Source: Siphonodentalium dalli
Taxonomy: Eukaryota > Mollusca > Scaphopoda > Gadilida > Siphonodentaliidae
DNA: 64,000 bases
Assembly: GCA_032622095.1 (NCBI GenBank)
Contig: CP136066.1
Coordinates: 101,267,319 to 101,331,318 of the forward strand
Direction: 5' to 3'
Part shown: one piece after another, positions 1 through 11,492 of the stretch
How the letters are laid out: every line of letters starts with the position of its first letter
Numbering within the stretch: the first letter of the stretch is position 1
Notes under the pieces: model-generated
What the model was told of the DNA's origin: nothing
The model's input: only the letters and a program-made list of their open reading frames with translations
The model's database searches: none
Position numbers and translations under genes: made by a program

Positions 1-449
1 TGATATATAGAAACATGATTGTATTGTTCCCATTCTGTTGTCACTTTTCGGAATGTTTTACCACCCACTTACAATACCCCAGACAAGGATATCCTCCCAC
101 TCACTGTAGCATTCTAATTAGAGGCCTATTGATTTTTATGGACCTTCAAAGATTACTCTCAGCCTTAAGGTGTGTTTGTTAAATGAAATACGGTCCCTCG
201 TGTCTCGTCGTGCCAAATTTAGTTCCGATTCATTTAATTCTGATTTTTCCTTGGACCCATCCCTTTCCTGGTCTCATAGTCTGCGGCTATCGTATTATCT
301 TCCCATCCATATCCTTGTATCTTACCGGTAGAATTTCAGAATATCATGATCTTTATTCGCATCTTTTCCCACCTCCCAGTGTCCTCATTTGATTACCAAG
401 TCTTCCCATTTGTTTCTTGGGTGTAACTCGGCGAAGAAGACAGAACATG
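1..449. other. No gene seen
   Basis: AT-rich sequence without a recognisable gene, long open frame or match to the repeat families of this window. Confidence 0.5.
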
Positions 450-451
450 TA

Positions 452-664
452 CAGTAATGCCCTAAATAATCGACTCCTTAACCACAGCAGAATTATGGGT
501 AACTTTTCAGGATTTAGTCGGAAATATGGCTTGTTGCCATTCATTGGAAAGCTCTTAATGAGAGCTTTCCTATGAATGGCAACTAGCCATATTTCCGACT
601 AAATCCTGAAAAATTACCCATAATTCTGCTGTGGTTACGGAGTCGATTATTTAAGGCATTACTG
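452..664. mobile_element. Family A palindromic MITE, full length
   Basis: 213 bp. Starts CAGTAATGCCC and ends GGGCATTACTG (one end slightly mutated: AAGGCATTACTG), flanked by TA at 450-451 and 665-666. The two halves are reverse complements over about 100 bp with almost no loop. CAGT ends plus TA flanks suggest a Tc1/mariner-type non-autonomous element. Confidence 0.85.
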
Positions 665-666
665 TA

Positions 667-1126
667 CCAAGGATCATTTTAAAGCTATCAATAGGAGTAG
701 GCCTAAAACAGTTATAATGAAAAATAATCAGACAAATGTTTGACAATTTGTTGCACTGCATTAAGTAATTCCTAATTCATCTGGAAATGGTTTTGTCCGA
801 TATTTGCCACATCCTACTGTCAACACGGACTCGGATTCCACATGGGGTAAACATATTGCCATCTGTCTTTGATTTCAAAGCATGCTTTGATGCCGATAGG
901 ACACATGGCGGACCATGACCTTAAACAAAAAATATAAAAAGAAGAACCCACCTTTCAAATAATACTACACAAGAAATGAATAATCAAGTAATCCGTGCAA
1001 TCAAAATAACAAATGATTTGAATTCGCATAAATATAAATGTAGCAGTATTATTTTTCTACTACTGATCGTTGTCTATGCAGACAAATACATGGTACATAT
1101 ACATGTACTCATGTTGCTGTAATTAC
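667..1126. other. No gene seen
   Basis: No gene, RNA gene or family repeat recognised in this AT-rich stretch. Confidence 0.5.
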
Positions 1127-1234
1127 GGCTATGGGTAATTTTTCAGGATTTAGTCATAAATATGGCTTGTTGCCATTCATCGGAAAGCTCTCAATTCTGC
1201 TGTGGTTAAGGATTCGATTATTTAGGGCATTACA
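1127..1234. mobile_element. Family A MITE, deleted remnant
   Basis: Contains ATGGGTAATTTTTCAGG on the left, then jumps to the right arm ending TTTAGGGCATTAC. The left end and most of the hairpin are missing. Confidence 0.7.
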
Positions 1235-1392
1235 ATACATGTATATTAAAATATATATATATCATAATTATGATGGTGTCTGGCTACCGGTATGTTAATT
1301 GTTGTTGTTGGAATTGTTGATCAGATGATTGGCACCGGTGCATACTGCAATTAAGTTTTGAGCATGCAGTCATTATTAGTGTTATTATCAGA

Positions 1393-1640
1393 TTCCCTGG
1401 TATCATGCACCTGTTTAATACCAACACACTGCTTACAATGTAAACAAGACCAGCCCAAATTTATCTGCAACCTGACTGCAGTTAAATACTTCAGTAGACA
1501 TCAGATTTCACATAGAACAAACATATAGTGCTTGATTTCTTGGTCTTGTTCCAAAATTACACGGAATAAAACTAACTACTGCATCCTGTTGCATGAGCTC
1601 TGTAAAAAATTTGCACAACGTGATAGTGGAAGTGACATTG
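1393..1640. repeat. Diverged direct repeat, copy 1
   Basis: About 245 bp sharing blocks such as CCAAAATTACA, GCATCCTGTTGCA and GGAAGTGAC with 1821-2062. Copies have clearly diverged with small indels. Confidence 0.7.
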
Positions 1641-1820
1641 TGAATGATGGTTGACCCGTAAAATGTGCGCAAAGCCTCTGTCTAAGATCAAAATGTGTGC
1701 AAAGTGTGCACAGGGGCCTGTGGTCCCCAACACACAAAGGAGCTGCAGGTTATTATTCCAATGCTGAATAAAGTGAGCCAAATGGAGCCTGTTTCAGCTA
1801 GTTTATTATAAGGGCATTTC

Positions 1821-2062
1821 TCATACCCTGCACCTGTTACCAACACATGCCTACAAGGTAAACAAGACCTGCCCAGATTTATCTGCAATGGACTGCAGTT
1901 AAGCACTCCTGCAGACATCAAATTTAACACAGAACAAACACACAGTACTTATTTCCTTGGTCCTGTTCCAAAATTACATGGAATATAACCAACTAGTGCA
2001 TCCTGTTGCAAGAGATCTGTAAAATTTCACAAAGAAGAATGTGATACTGGAAGTGACGCTGA
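1821..2062. repeat. Diverged direct repeat, copy 2
   Basis: Same orientation as 1393-1640, offset about 425 bp. No coding potential shared by both copies. Confidence 0.7.
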
Positions 2063-2448
2063 GCGAGAAGATCGATTAGTTTTTGGGAGGGGGTGGTTGG
2101 TGGCGGCTACTAATTTTTAACATTTGAGAAATTTCTGTGCAATATGTTGAGATTTTCTGGTATTTTAAAATTCTGTCCAGTATTTAGCATAATGTTTTGT
2201 TTTAAACCATGATATGCTAGACTCACAAGACCCCAATTTGAAAATTTCCAATGATATGGGTTATGTCTTAATTTTTTTCAACAGTCTAATAGAGGTCCTT
2301 TGTGGTGCGCATATGAATATTTTTTCATTGTTTGAAATTTGGTCTCGTCCATGGAAGTTTGAAGTTTATAATAGAAAGACACCACTACACCCAATAGACA
2401 GGATTTTTTTGAACATGTTAGCGGAACATTCCTACAATTGAATTCTTA

Positions 2449-3923
2449 CCCTTGGAACAAACGTCGCACTTCCGACGAATCTAATTCAATTAGAATTAGA
2501 CTCGAGTTTAATTCGTAATTCGTCTGTTGAAACAAACGTCGCATTTAATTCACGACGAATCTAAATGATTTCTTAAAATGGCATAAAGCGTTCATAAGGG
2601 TTTTCTTCAAAACGGCTAAAATAGGAAGTTTTATATCAATTCTAAAACGTAAAATTTAGTGAGAAAATGTGGCTTTTGACTTCCAAGCGACGAAATTAAT
2701 GTTACTATTCTGAGGAGTGGAAATTATTGGTTTTATATCGCTATTTCGTAGGTATTTGATACATATTTTAGGTCGGACATGATTCTTTAGGTGGTATTTT
2801 GCTTTGAACTTGTCTGAAAGAAATCAGGTCCAGTTTATTTTTATACGAAAACGTTAATAGCAAGTTGAGGTCAACGCACTATATATTGCGTCAGTATGCC
2901 TATCTAAAACCATGTGGTAAAATAACCATGGCGGGCAGGGACGTACGGCTATAGGGTCTCGGTTGGGTGGGGGGGCTAATAAATTTGCGTAATTCAACTT
3001 GCACCCCCTTGGCTGTTCCTTCACATGCCTGGATAATAGCCTATTCTGAATGGATCAGTAGACTTGTGATCATGCTCTGGGCGGACCATGGTTCTGCCAG
3101 TAGAAGAAAAATCAGAGATCTGAACCTGAAAATCCGATCATAGTTTGGCACAGCAGGAGAAAACTTTGAACATGAAAACCGCAAAAAACCTATATAGCAT
3201 TAGACTGGCCTCAAGCTTTCCAAGTGCTGACAATTTCCAACCTGACACCCCCACGAAGGTTAAAAAATTTCCAACTGATGACCATTTAAGTTCATAATTT
3301 TGAACAGAAGCACAGGAAAATAATTAGCAGTTTTTTTGGCTGGCCACGGGGCTCACGAGGGACCAGGACACAGGCCATTTCAGTCAAAATGTTGGACCAA
3401 AAGTAGGAAAATATGCAAATGTTGGTCTAAAAACAACAAATTCCCCAATAATTCATTGCTGGAAAATCAAATTACAAGAACAGTTTCAACCCATCGTTGA
3501 TGTTAAATTTGCACACGTCTATGCACAGTACCGTATAGCGTGTATATCCAAACTGAATAAATATTTAGTGTGTCAACTAGCATTTAATTTGAAACAAACG
3601 TCGCACGTTCGTCGACTCGAATTCAAATACCACCAAATTACGTCATGCTCGTTGGTGTTTTCCAGTTTCAATTGGAATTCCCTCATTAGCATTTATGCAG
3701 CTCGTTTGCATGTCTCCGAATTAAATTCGAGTCGACTGTGATGCGACGTTTGTTTCAAACACAGATCTCAGACGCATCAGCAATTAAATTTGTGTTGACC
3801 ACACGCATTCTTCGTCGGTAGTGCGTCTACTCGGATTTATTTGCAACAAACGTCGCACTACCGACGAATCTAATTCAAATAATTGAATTTGATAGTGCGG
3901 TAGTGCGACTTTTGTTCCAAGGG
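2449..3923. mobile_element. Non-autonomous TTA-flanked inverted-repeat element (PIF/Harbinger-like?)
   Basis: Left end CCCTTGGAACAAACGTCGCA and right end TTTGTTCCAAGGG are inverted, each flanked by TTA (2446-2448 and 3924-3926). The motif AACAAACGTCGCA occurs several times near both ends and inside (about 2458, 2529, 3593, 3742 inverted, 3844), each next to CGACGAAT or GACTCGAAT blocks. Length 1,475 bp, no transposase frame. A 3-bp TWA target duplication is typical of PIF/Harbinger, but the ends are not diagnostic. Confidence 0.65.
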
Positions 3924-3926
3924 TTA

Positions 3927-4295
3927 GTGTGTTTCTCTGACTGTCATGTTTAGGCCAAGAAAAACATTTTTTTGAAAAATTAATTTAAAAATGTACCTAC
4001 CGACACTAATTTTTAGCCAAGTTTTTATCAAAAATCAACTATCGATATGGTGAGGGACAAACCTATATAACATAGCCGTTTATTGATGGATTCTGACAAT
4101 TTTTGGTATGTGAATTAATGTCATCTGCCTTGACCTTTTTAACCAGAGTTGTGCCACTTGTTTCTGGCCTGTAACCGGAACCAGACATTTAATTTTCTTA
4201 GGCTTTATACATGTATATATATAGTACATGTGTCTGAACATCATTACAAATGAAGAATGTACTATCACAATTCCATTGTATTCCATATGGCAGAA
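3927..4295. other. No gene seen
   Basis: AT-rich, nothing recognised. Confidence 0.45.
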
Positions 4296-4510
4296 TCCAA
4301 GTCTGATTTTGGTGTGCGGCACTGTGTGCCTGTCATTTGCAGAATGAGGTCTCCAGAGGGCTAGCATCACCAAATTCACCCTCTTAGGACATCATTCTGC
4401 TTAGGCCTCGTCTGCTATGGGAGACATAGACTCAGATTGAAGTTCCCAAATGGTGAATATTGTGATGTACACCCATTGGGAACCTTGATTGTAAATTGGT
4501 GAGTATAGTT
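4296..4510. mobile_element. Family C MITE, partial
   Basis: Carries TGTCATTTGCAGAATGAGG, a truncated left hairpin and part of the family body (GACATAGACTCAGATTGAAG). The right hairpin is missing. Confidence 0.7.
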
Positions 4511-4620
4511 TATGGTAGAATTTAATGCTTGGGACATGATTGTTGTACATGGGTTTGGTACCTGTATAGCCAGGTATGTAGAGAATTCCTGTTGATTGGA
4601 CAGGGAACATCGAGATATGT
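4511..4620. repeat. Family D repeat, fragment
   Basis: Begins GTAGAATTTAATGCTTGGGA and matches the first ~100 bp of the copies at 5279 and 5838. It ends after ACAGGGAACAT. Confidence 0.65.
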
Positions 4621-4691
4621 CTTTTATCATGGAAAACATGTATGTCATATCCTTACCACTTTCTTCACTAAATACATGTACTTATGGAAAT

Positions 4692-4904
4692 GTCCAGATA
4701 ATAAGTTCAACTAACAGACTATGGTTTATTATCTGAACATTTCCCACAAACGAATAGGAACTCTTTTGAACTTATTAATATTATCTGTTAATTTGTCTGT
4801 CAACTGCCTATATTTCCTGAACACCCCTCCAAATAAGTAATAGACCTTTCCAACATATACTTTGAAAACTGATGGGAGAATCCATTTAGTAAATAAAGGG
4901 TTAA
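4692..4904. mobile_element. Family E element (TTAA type), inverted
   Basis: Reads inverted to 60213-60457. Shared blocks are AGATAATAAGTTCAAC, TTATCTGAACATTTCC, CCTGAACACCCCTCC and the end ATCCATTTAGTAAATAAAGGG followed by TTAA (4901-4904). Confidence 0.6.
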
Positions 4905-4940
4905 TGGCAGAATCTACCCACTAATCAAAGGGGTAGAGGG

Positions 4941-5212
4941 TAAACCCTTTCATGGCAGGAGCTATGCTGCATGATTCAGCATTAAAGATCCTGTGCCAGT
5001 GCATTTTGTTTTATATGCGAGTCTCCGATATCGGGAGCCTCTTATATATAAGAGAATACATTGGCTTACAAGGTCAAGTTATTAAATATTGTTAAACCAA
5101 TGTATTCTCTTATATATGCGAGGCTCCCTATGGGAGACTCGTATATATAAGAGAATGCATTGGCACAGGGTTTTCCCAAATTTTCAGGAAGCTCCAGTCA
5201 TGGAAGGGTTAA
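4941..5212. mobile_element. Family B TTAA MITE with paired hairpins
   Basis: Right end GGAAGGG then TTAA (5209-5212); left end CCCTTTCATGG preceded by TAAA, a mutated TTAA. Inside are two inverted hairpins built from CATTCTCTTATATATGCGAG-type arms. The TTAA site and CCCTTT ends suggest a piggyBac-type non-autonomous element. Confidence 0.75.
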
Positions 5213-5278
5213 GAATACCTTTATACCATCCTCTAAATTTAACCAATGTTTGTAAATCAGTCAGTTATAGTTTATGTT

Positions 5279-5665
5279 AGAATTTAATGCTTGGGACATG
5301 GTTGTTGCTCATGGGTCTTGTACCTGTAACCATGCAGGTATGTGGAGAATTCCTGTTTATTGGCCAGGGAACATACAGCCATTATCACATCCTATGAAGG
5401 TCAAAAATGTAATGCATAAACCCATTAGCCTGATGGGAGGTCAGCATCCAACAGAGATTCTCCAATTAATTGGAAGCATGAGGTCCTGACAGCCAACATC
5501 TCCCAACTCATCATTCTCCACTCCATTGCCACTCATCTAAGCAATCATTTAGCATACAGTATTCCACCATTCTATGGTTGTGGACCATGTTCTATTTTAA
5601 AGTGGTATATAAGCTTCAACTTTGGGAAAGAAATACCTTTAATAGGTTATTATGGAAATTGAAAA
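5279..5665. repeat. Family D repeat, uninterrupted copy
   Basis: About 390 bp beginning GAATTTAATGCTTGGGACAT. It matches 5838-6098 plus 6314-6465. At 5533-5541 it reads TCATCTAAG, the uninterrupted version of the site into which a family A element inserted in the sister copy. Confidence 0.75.
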
Positions 5666-5837
5666 AAAAAATATCAACAAATCTTGCAAAATCCATGTAG
5701 AGCTCCACTGTTTGTCGGTTGTTGAGGCGGTGACAAACTGTTTTTTAAAACTTTTTTTCCCCTCGCCTGCATCTACTTTTTTTTTGCACTTAAATATTCG
5801 TCAACCATGCTATAACACTGTCTTTGTGTGGCCTTAT

Positions 5838-6465
5838 GGCATAATTTAATGCTCGGGGCATGGTTGCTTCTGACAGAGTTTGTACCTGTAGCCAGGTATG
5901 CAGAGAATTCCTGTTGTTTGGCCAGGGAACATATGGCCATTATCACATCATGTGGAAGGTCAACAATCTAATGCATAAACCCATTAGCCTGATGGGAGGT
6001 CAGCATCCAGCATAGATTCTCCAATTAATAGAAAGCATGAGGTCCTGACAGCCCACATCTCACAACTCATCTTTCTCCACTCCATTGCCACTCATCTACT
6101 GTAATGCCCTAAGTAATCGACCCCTTAACCACAGCAGAGTTATGGGTAACTTTTCAGGATTTAGTCGGAAATATGGCTTGTTGCCATTCATAGGAAAGCT
6201 CTCACACTGAGAGCTTTCCTATGAATGGCAACAAGCCATATTTCCGACTAAATCCTGAAAAGTTACCCATAATTCTGATGTGGTTAAGGGGTCGATTATT
6301 TAGGGCATTAATGTATATTAAAGGAATCATTTAGCATATGGTAGTCCACCATTCTGTGGTTGTGGATTCCTTAGACCACCTTCTATTTTAAAGTGGCATA
6401 TACATGTAAGCTTCAACTTATTGAAAGAAATACCTCAGCTGATTTTTATACGGAAATTAAAATAA
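5838..6465. repeat. Family D repeat, interrupted by a family A MITE
   Basis: Same order of blocks as 5279-5665 (ATGCATAAACCCATTAGCC, GGTCAGCATCCA, CACTCCATTGCCACTCATC), then the family A insertion, then CATTTAGCATA and the remainder. Confidence 0.75.
6099..6313. mobile_element. Family A palindromic MITE, inside family D
   Basis: 215 bp, flanked by TA at 6097-6098 and 6314-6315. Termini CTGTAATGCCC and GGGCATTAATG are near consensus. Hairpin arms about 100 bp. Confidence 0.85.
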
Positions 6466-6577
6466 AAGATCGTCTTTTGTAATATTCCCATTTTATTTTT
6501 CCACTGAAAATGGCCATGACTCCAATGGCCCATGGAGCACAGGATATCATGATGTCATTTTAATAGCAGTGACGAGG

Positions 6578-6811
6578 TTAACCCTTTGAGTGCCAGGTCT
6601 GATTTTTGAATCAACCCATATACCCTGTGCCAATGCATTCTCTTATATATGCGAGTTGACCATAGGTCGCCTCGCATATATAAGAGAATGCATTGGCCTA
6701 ACAATTTTTTTTTAGTTTTTACAATTTTAATAATTCATTCTTATATTCTTAACAGACTTATTTTGTAGGTTTAGGGCCGATGAGATCGGCCCCTGGCACT
6801 CAAAGGGTTAA
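6578..6811. mobile_element. TTAA MITE with GAGTGCCAGG ends and one B-type hairpin
   Basis: Flanked by TTAA (6578-6581 and 6808-6811). Termini CCCTTTGAGTGCCAGG and CCTGGCACTCAAAGGG are perfect inverted repeats. After AATCAACCCATATA it contains one CTGTGCCAATGCATTC hairpin that is absent from the related element at 36215-36375. Confidence 0.8.
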
Positions 6812-7021
6812 AGCATTTTTAAATAATAAAAATTTGCACTGTCTCAAAAATCCATGCAGCTTCTATTAAATCGGTGCCTTATAATGTTTGTTATGTAGTC
6901 CCAGGCATGTACAAAGGGCAACACTTGGCATGTCTCGGAGACAAAAACATATAACATACAGCTGTGCCCAATATCTACCATATACATGTATATAATACAT
7001 CACCTTGTGTTCTCCAAGCTT

Positions 7022-7091
7022 AGATCATGCCATGAATCTCTACTCTGTCTAACGCCTGTTAGCCAGAGTATAGAGATTCATGGCATGATCT
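7022..7091. repeat. 70-bp palindrome
   Basis: AGATCATGCCATGAATCTCT on the left is mirrored by AGAGATTCATGGCATGATCT on the right around a short centre. The outer bases match the ends of the 521-bp foldback at 26008-26528, so this may be its deleted form. Confidence 0.7.
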
Positions 7092-7360
7092 ACATGTACC
7101 CCTAGCTCTGCCCCATAATTCACACCATTTATTTTCCAAAATGAAATTGCATGTCTAGGAAGTTCACAGACAAACTTGGAAAAAATCCATTGATGTGAGC
7201 TCTGTACCATTACCTTGTGGAGATCTTGACACTGTCATTTTACAGATACCTTCTACTGATCAATCTCTATATCATATGTCATATTCTCTTTGATACCTCC
7301 CGCCTGCTGTATTTCTGGTATTTGCATGCAAACATCAGTGGTCTGTTTGTTGATTGTCTA

Positions 7361-7803
7361 CATGCCTGCAAATAGTGTGTCTGTCATTTGTAGAATGTGG
7401 TCCCCATAGGGTGAATTTAGTGATTCTATCCTGCACAGTGGGCTAGCATCACCAAATTCACCCTCTGGGGACCTCATTCTACTTAGGCCTCAATTTCTGG
7501 GAAGTATCTATAGTCTCAAATTAACATTGTTTTTAGTTACTTTTTCCCTTCTTGGAAGTTTCTATATCACCTAATTTGCAGAAGATAAAATGCATAATCG
7601 AGGTGCCTATTAAATAGGTGAACAACTTCAACTGGGGAACTTCAATCTGATCCTAGGTCTCCGATAGCAGTTGAGGCCTAAGCAGAATGAGGTTCCCAGA
7701 GGGTGAATTTGGCAATGCTAGCCTGCCATGTGGGATAGCATCAGTAAAATCACCCTCTGGGCACCTCAGTCTGCAAATGACAAACATACTATTTGCAGGC
7801 TTG
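7361..7803. mobile_element. Family C MITE, full length (hAT-like?)
   Basis: 443 bp. Left end CATGCCTGCAAATAGTGTG, right end CATACTATTTGCAGGCTTG. Flanks ATTGTCTA (7353-7360) and ATTGTGTA (7804-7811) look like an 8-bp target duplication with one mismatch. Each end holds a hairpin (GGTGAATTT...AAATTCACC); the centre is unpaired. Confidence 0.75.
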
Positions 7804-8006
7804 ATTGTGTACATACTCTCCTGGAATGTCTATGTGGTGCACGTCTTCCATTATTTCTGTAGTTTGGAATGCTTCATTATAGTATGAAGATTGTCTGGCT
7901 CTATGGTACAATGGCTACATGTGGATTCAGTCACTGTCAGTGTCTGTGACAGCAGTAGTTATTTTTGTGTGATATGTGTAACAGACTCCACATATGGTTT
8001 GATGGA

Positions 8007-8127
8007 TGCAACCCTCATAATTGGCTATGACAATCAGCAATGCCGAAGCCATTTGCTGAAGTAAACTGGGCCATGGCAAATGATTGCCATAGCAGATTGC
8101 CGAAACAAAACGATCTGAACTATTAAA
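8007..8127. repeat. Dispersed repeat K, copy 1
   Basis: Shares CCCTCATAATTGG, ATCAGCAATGC and the GATTGCCA-type blocks with 33905-34010. Confidence 0.6.
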
Positions 8128-8260
8128 AGGGCTGTGGATCCGATCTGTCTGTCTATATGTCTGTCTATGTCGCTACGTAAGCCCAATAACTCAACAAATT
8201 TTGAATCTTTCAACTCATGGGTCTCTTGAATGAGTTCGAAAACCAATCCAAAACCTCACC
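8128..8260. repeat. Dispersed non-coding repeat with GTCTGTCTAT runs (family F-like)
   Basis: Contains CTGTCTGTCTATATGTCTG followed by CAATAACTCAACAAATTTTG, the pattern of the GTCCGTCC repeats elsewhere in the window. Confidence 0.4.
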
Positions 8261-8333
8261 AAATTTGTTTTCTGGAGTTTTGCCTCATAGATTGTTTGCT
8301 GGATGTTGATTTCACAATGTAGGCAGGATAACT

Positions 8334-8599
8334 TTAACCCTTTCATGACGGGAGCTGTGCTGGTACAGCATTAAGATCATGTGCCAGTGCTTTCTCCTAT
8401 ATATATATGCTAGTCTACCGCAGGGAACCTTGCATATATAAGAGAATACACTGGCATACAAGGTCACGGTAAATATTGTTAGGCCAATGTATTCTCTTTT
8501 ATATGCGAGGCTCCCTATGGGAGACTCGCATAGATAAGAGAATGCATTGGCACAGGATTTTCGCAAAATTTCAGGAAGCTCCAGTCATGGAAGGGTTAA
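8334..8599. mobile_element. Family B TTAA MITE, full length
   Basis: TTAA at 8334-8337 and 8596-8599, left end CCCTTTCATGACGGG, right end CAGTCATGGAAGGG. Two hairpins in opposite orientation. Confidence 0.85.
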
Positions 8600-9170
8600 C
8601 TTAAATAATCTGATTTGAATCATAGCATCTACTTATAAATCTTTTGGATCTGTTCAAAAACCATTCCTACCCGAGTATTTTTTCAGGAATTATTCCTCCT
8701 GGATTGTTTACGGAGTGTCTTATTTTGCTCCATACAGTGTAGCCACAGATTTTACATAACAGTATCTAGCCTTCCCTTGCATACAACCTACATAACCTTT
8801 CTATGAGCTGAACCTCTTCTTGTCTGAACAGAATTACCATATATTCCAGACGAGAGGCACTCGATGGCCATCATCACTGAATTAATAGGCTATTATAAAG
8901 ATCGGAGGTTTTGATGCTTCAATAGGTCGATTTGTATAAGTCTGGTGAATAAATTGATCATCTGAGTCACAATATTATTCGCAATTTCAGTTAATAGAAA
9001 AAATACTCTGCTAATCAGTCTAGTTTAATATTCAACCTTTCTGCACTTTAAATCTTGAAGAGAGCTACGATAAAAGTACTTTTATGAATCACCTCCAGAG
9101 CTGAAATCTCTGCATACTCCCCCTCCCACTGCACCACCCCTGAATTGACTGCAGTTGTGACTCTTCAAAC
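8600..9170. other. No gene seen
   Basis: Nothing recognised apart from AT-rich sequence. Confidence 0.45.
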
Positions 9171-9172
9171 TA

Positions 9173-9387
9173 CAGTAATGCCCTAAATAATCGACTCCTT
9201 AACCACAACCGAATTATGGGTAACTTTTCAGGATTTAGTCGGAAATATGGCTTGTTGCCATTCATCGGAAATCTCTGTGAGAGCCTTTCCGATGAATAGC
9301 AACAAGCCATATTTCCGACTAAATCCTGAAAAGTTACCCATAATTCTTCTGTGGTTGAAGAGTTGATTATTTAGCAGGGCATTACTG
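9173..9387. mobile_element. Family A palindromic MITE, full length
   Basis: 215 bp with TA at 9171-9172 and 9388-9389, consensus termini. The arms have diverged slightly from one another. Confidence 0.85.
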
Positions 9388-9389
9388 TA

Positions 9390-10680
9390 CTTGTATCACT
9401 TTACGAGCTGAAGCCTCTGCATGCCCCCCCCCCCCCTCCTTACGCTACACCACCCCTGGATTGACTGCAGTTCTGTGACTCTTCAAACTATGCATGCTGT
9501 GTTATTGCCAGAATATTATAGTTTGTATATCACATTATATTCAGGTTTCGAACTGAGTTATGGGAATCTTTCTATTCAGACACCCCAAGTTGCCTCATTT
9601 CCGCCATCTGTTTTGTCTAAAACCCAAGTGTTTTGTGAACATGCTGGCCATTATCTCTCCTTGAGTAGTTAAGAGCAAATAATGTGTAGATCATGCAGAT
9701 AGATATAGAAGCCTTAATTTAGTTTACTCAGCACTCCTTGTGTGAATATTGTGCACAGTGGTGCAAACATAATGGAAAAATTAAAGCATATGGGAGCATG
9801 CATTCTGTAAACATAGTCTGGTTTGGCCCTCATTTCTGGCACCTACCTCAGTTTTTGTTCCATCTTATCAAGATTGTGTGCTATTTATAGTAGTGTTATG
9901 CTATATTTAGGGAATCAAATTGTGGTCGACTATCTATTTCCCGAGTTTTTGGGTTAAAAATCTTATTAAAATTAGTTTTACTATGTGCCTTGGTATATGT
10001 CATAGTAATAATTGGAGGTGTATTTTTTTCTCTGATGTGAAGATTATTTGAAAATTAATTAATTCAATTCCACAGGCACATATCACATTCTTTAATTTAA
10101 TGGTACTCAATCTGATTCAATGGTCCCCATATAATCAGATTTCAACAACAACAACATTTTTTGAAATGCCGCTTCAATTATCAGAATCGATTAATTGCCC
10201 AAAAATAATGCTAACCACTGTCAACTATAGTATAAAATTGCCGGAAACATGTTATGTATTAACATGTTGTTCAACAAAATTTGGCCTTATTGTCAACACA
10301 GCCACTTGATTTTAGAGTTATCCATCTTCATTTGCAATTTGGTCGAGACTATCGGCTCGTCGACTTTTTGCTGGGACACTATAAGTTTCGATGGTCAAAA
10401 ATAATAGATTAAAAAAATCTTTATCTAAACATTGAGCTTTGATTGGTGGGTTCCTTGACTCGAATCAAATATTTTTAACCCCAAATCCAAATAAATAGTA
10501 ATTGAGGGGCATTTAATCGGATTATGCATCTTTAAAAAAGTCTATCTATAAAACTATAATTTTTATGCGCAAGATATAAGCTAATATCATTGAAATAAGC
10601 AGTTATTTTAATAAATTTTATATCAAAATTGGTGACATACAATGTAAAATTTCTTATATATGAATTATATCCAGTGACAC
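9390..10680. other. No gene seen
   Basis: A C-tract at 9424-9437 and AT-rich sequence. The small open frames are not conserved or recognisable. Confidence 0.45.
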
Positions 10681-10685
10681 CAGGT

Positions 10686-11492
10686 GGTAGGCCTGAGAAT
10701 AAAGTGCCTGTCATTTGCAGAATGAGGTCCCCAGAGGGTAAATTTGATGATGCTATCCTGCATAGCGGGCTAGCATCACTAAATTCACCCTCTGGGTCTG
10801 GGGAACTCATTCTGCTGTAATAGGCCTCATCTTCTCTGAAGGTTTCTTTATTATCAAATTTTTATAGCAACTTCTTCACATAGATTCTAATTCTTTTTTA
10901 GTTTCTCCATATCCCCAAATTGGCAGATGACACATTGCATAATCGAGGTTCCTAATGGGTGCACATCAACATCGGGTAACTTAAACCTGTGTCTAGGAGA
11001 CCATGCATAATGAGGTCCCAGATGATGAATTTGGTATGTGGGATAGCATCACTAAACTCACCCTTGGGGGGGGGGGGGGGGGGGCAATAATTCCACCAGG
11101 CAAGCCTAATTATAGTGTGCCTGGCATTTGAAGAATGAGTTCCCCATCATAATATAATATACATCACAATATTCACCATTTGGGAACTTCAATCTGAGTC
11201 TATGTCTCCTATAGCAGTTGAGGCCATGCAAAATGAGGCTCCAAGTAGTGAATTTGGTCAAGCCTTGAAATAGGGTGTCTGTCATTTGCAGAATGAGGTC
11301 CCCAGAGGTGAATTTAGTGATGCTACCCCGCATAGCGGGCTAGCATCACCAAATTCACCCTCTGGGGACCTCATTCTGCAAATGACAGACACCCTATTTC
11401 AAGGCTTGAACTGGGTGATGTTAGCTTGTGCAGGATAGTGTCACTAAATTCACCCTCTGAGGACCTCATTCTGAAAATGACAGGCACATTGG
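10686..11492. mobile_element. Cluster of family C MITEs
   Basis: At least two to three elements in a row: one from about 10686 to about 11110 whose right hairpin is damaged by a G-run (about 11067-11084); a partial one at 11105-11240; and a nearly perfect palindrome at about 11261-11407 with mirrored CAAGCCTTGAAATAGGGTGT ends. A further half hairpin lies at 11430-11492. Confidence 0.7.

Noticed and set aside
10325-10480. tRNA or other structured RNA gene
   Set aside because: No cloverleaf or A/B-box pair could be assembled in this or any other part of the window.
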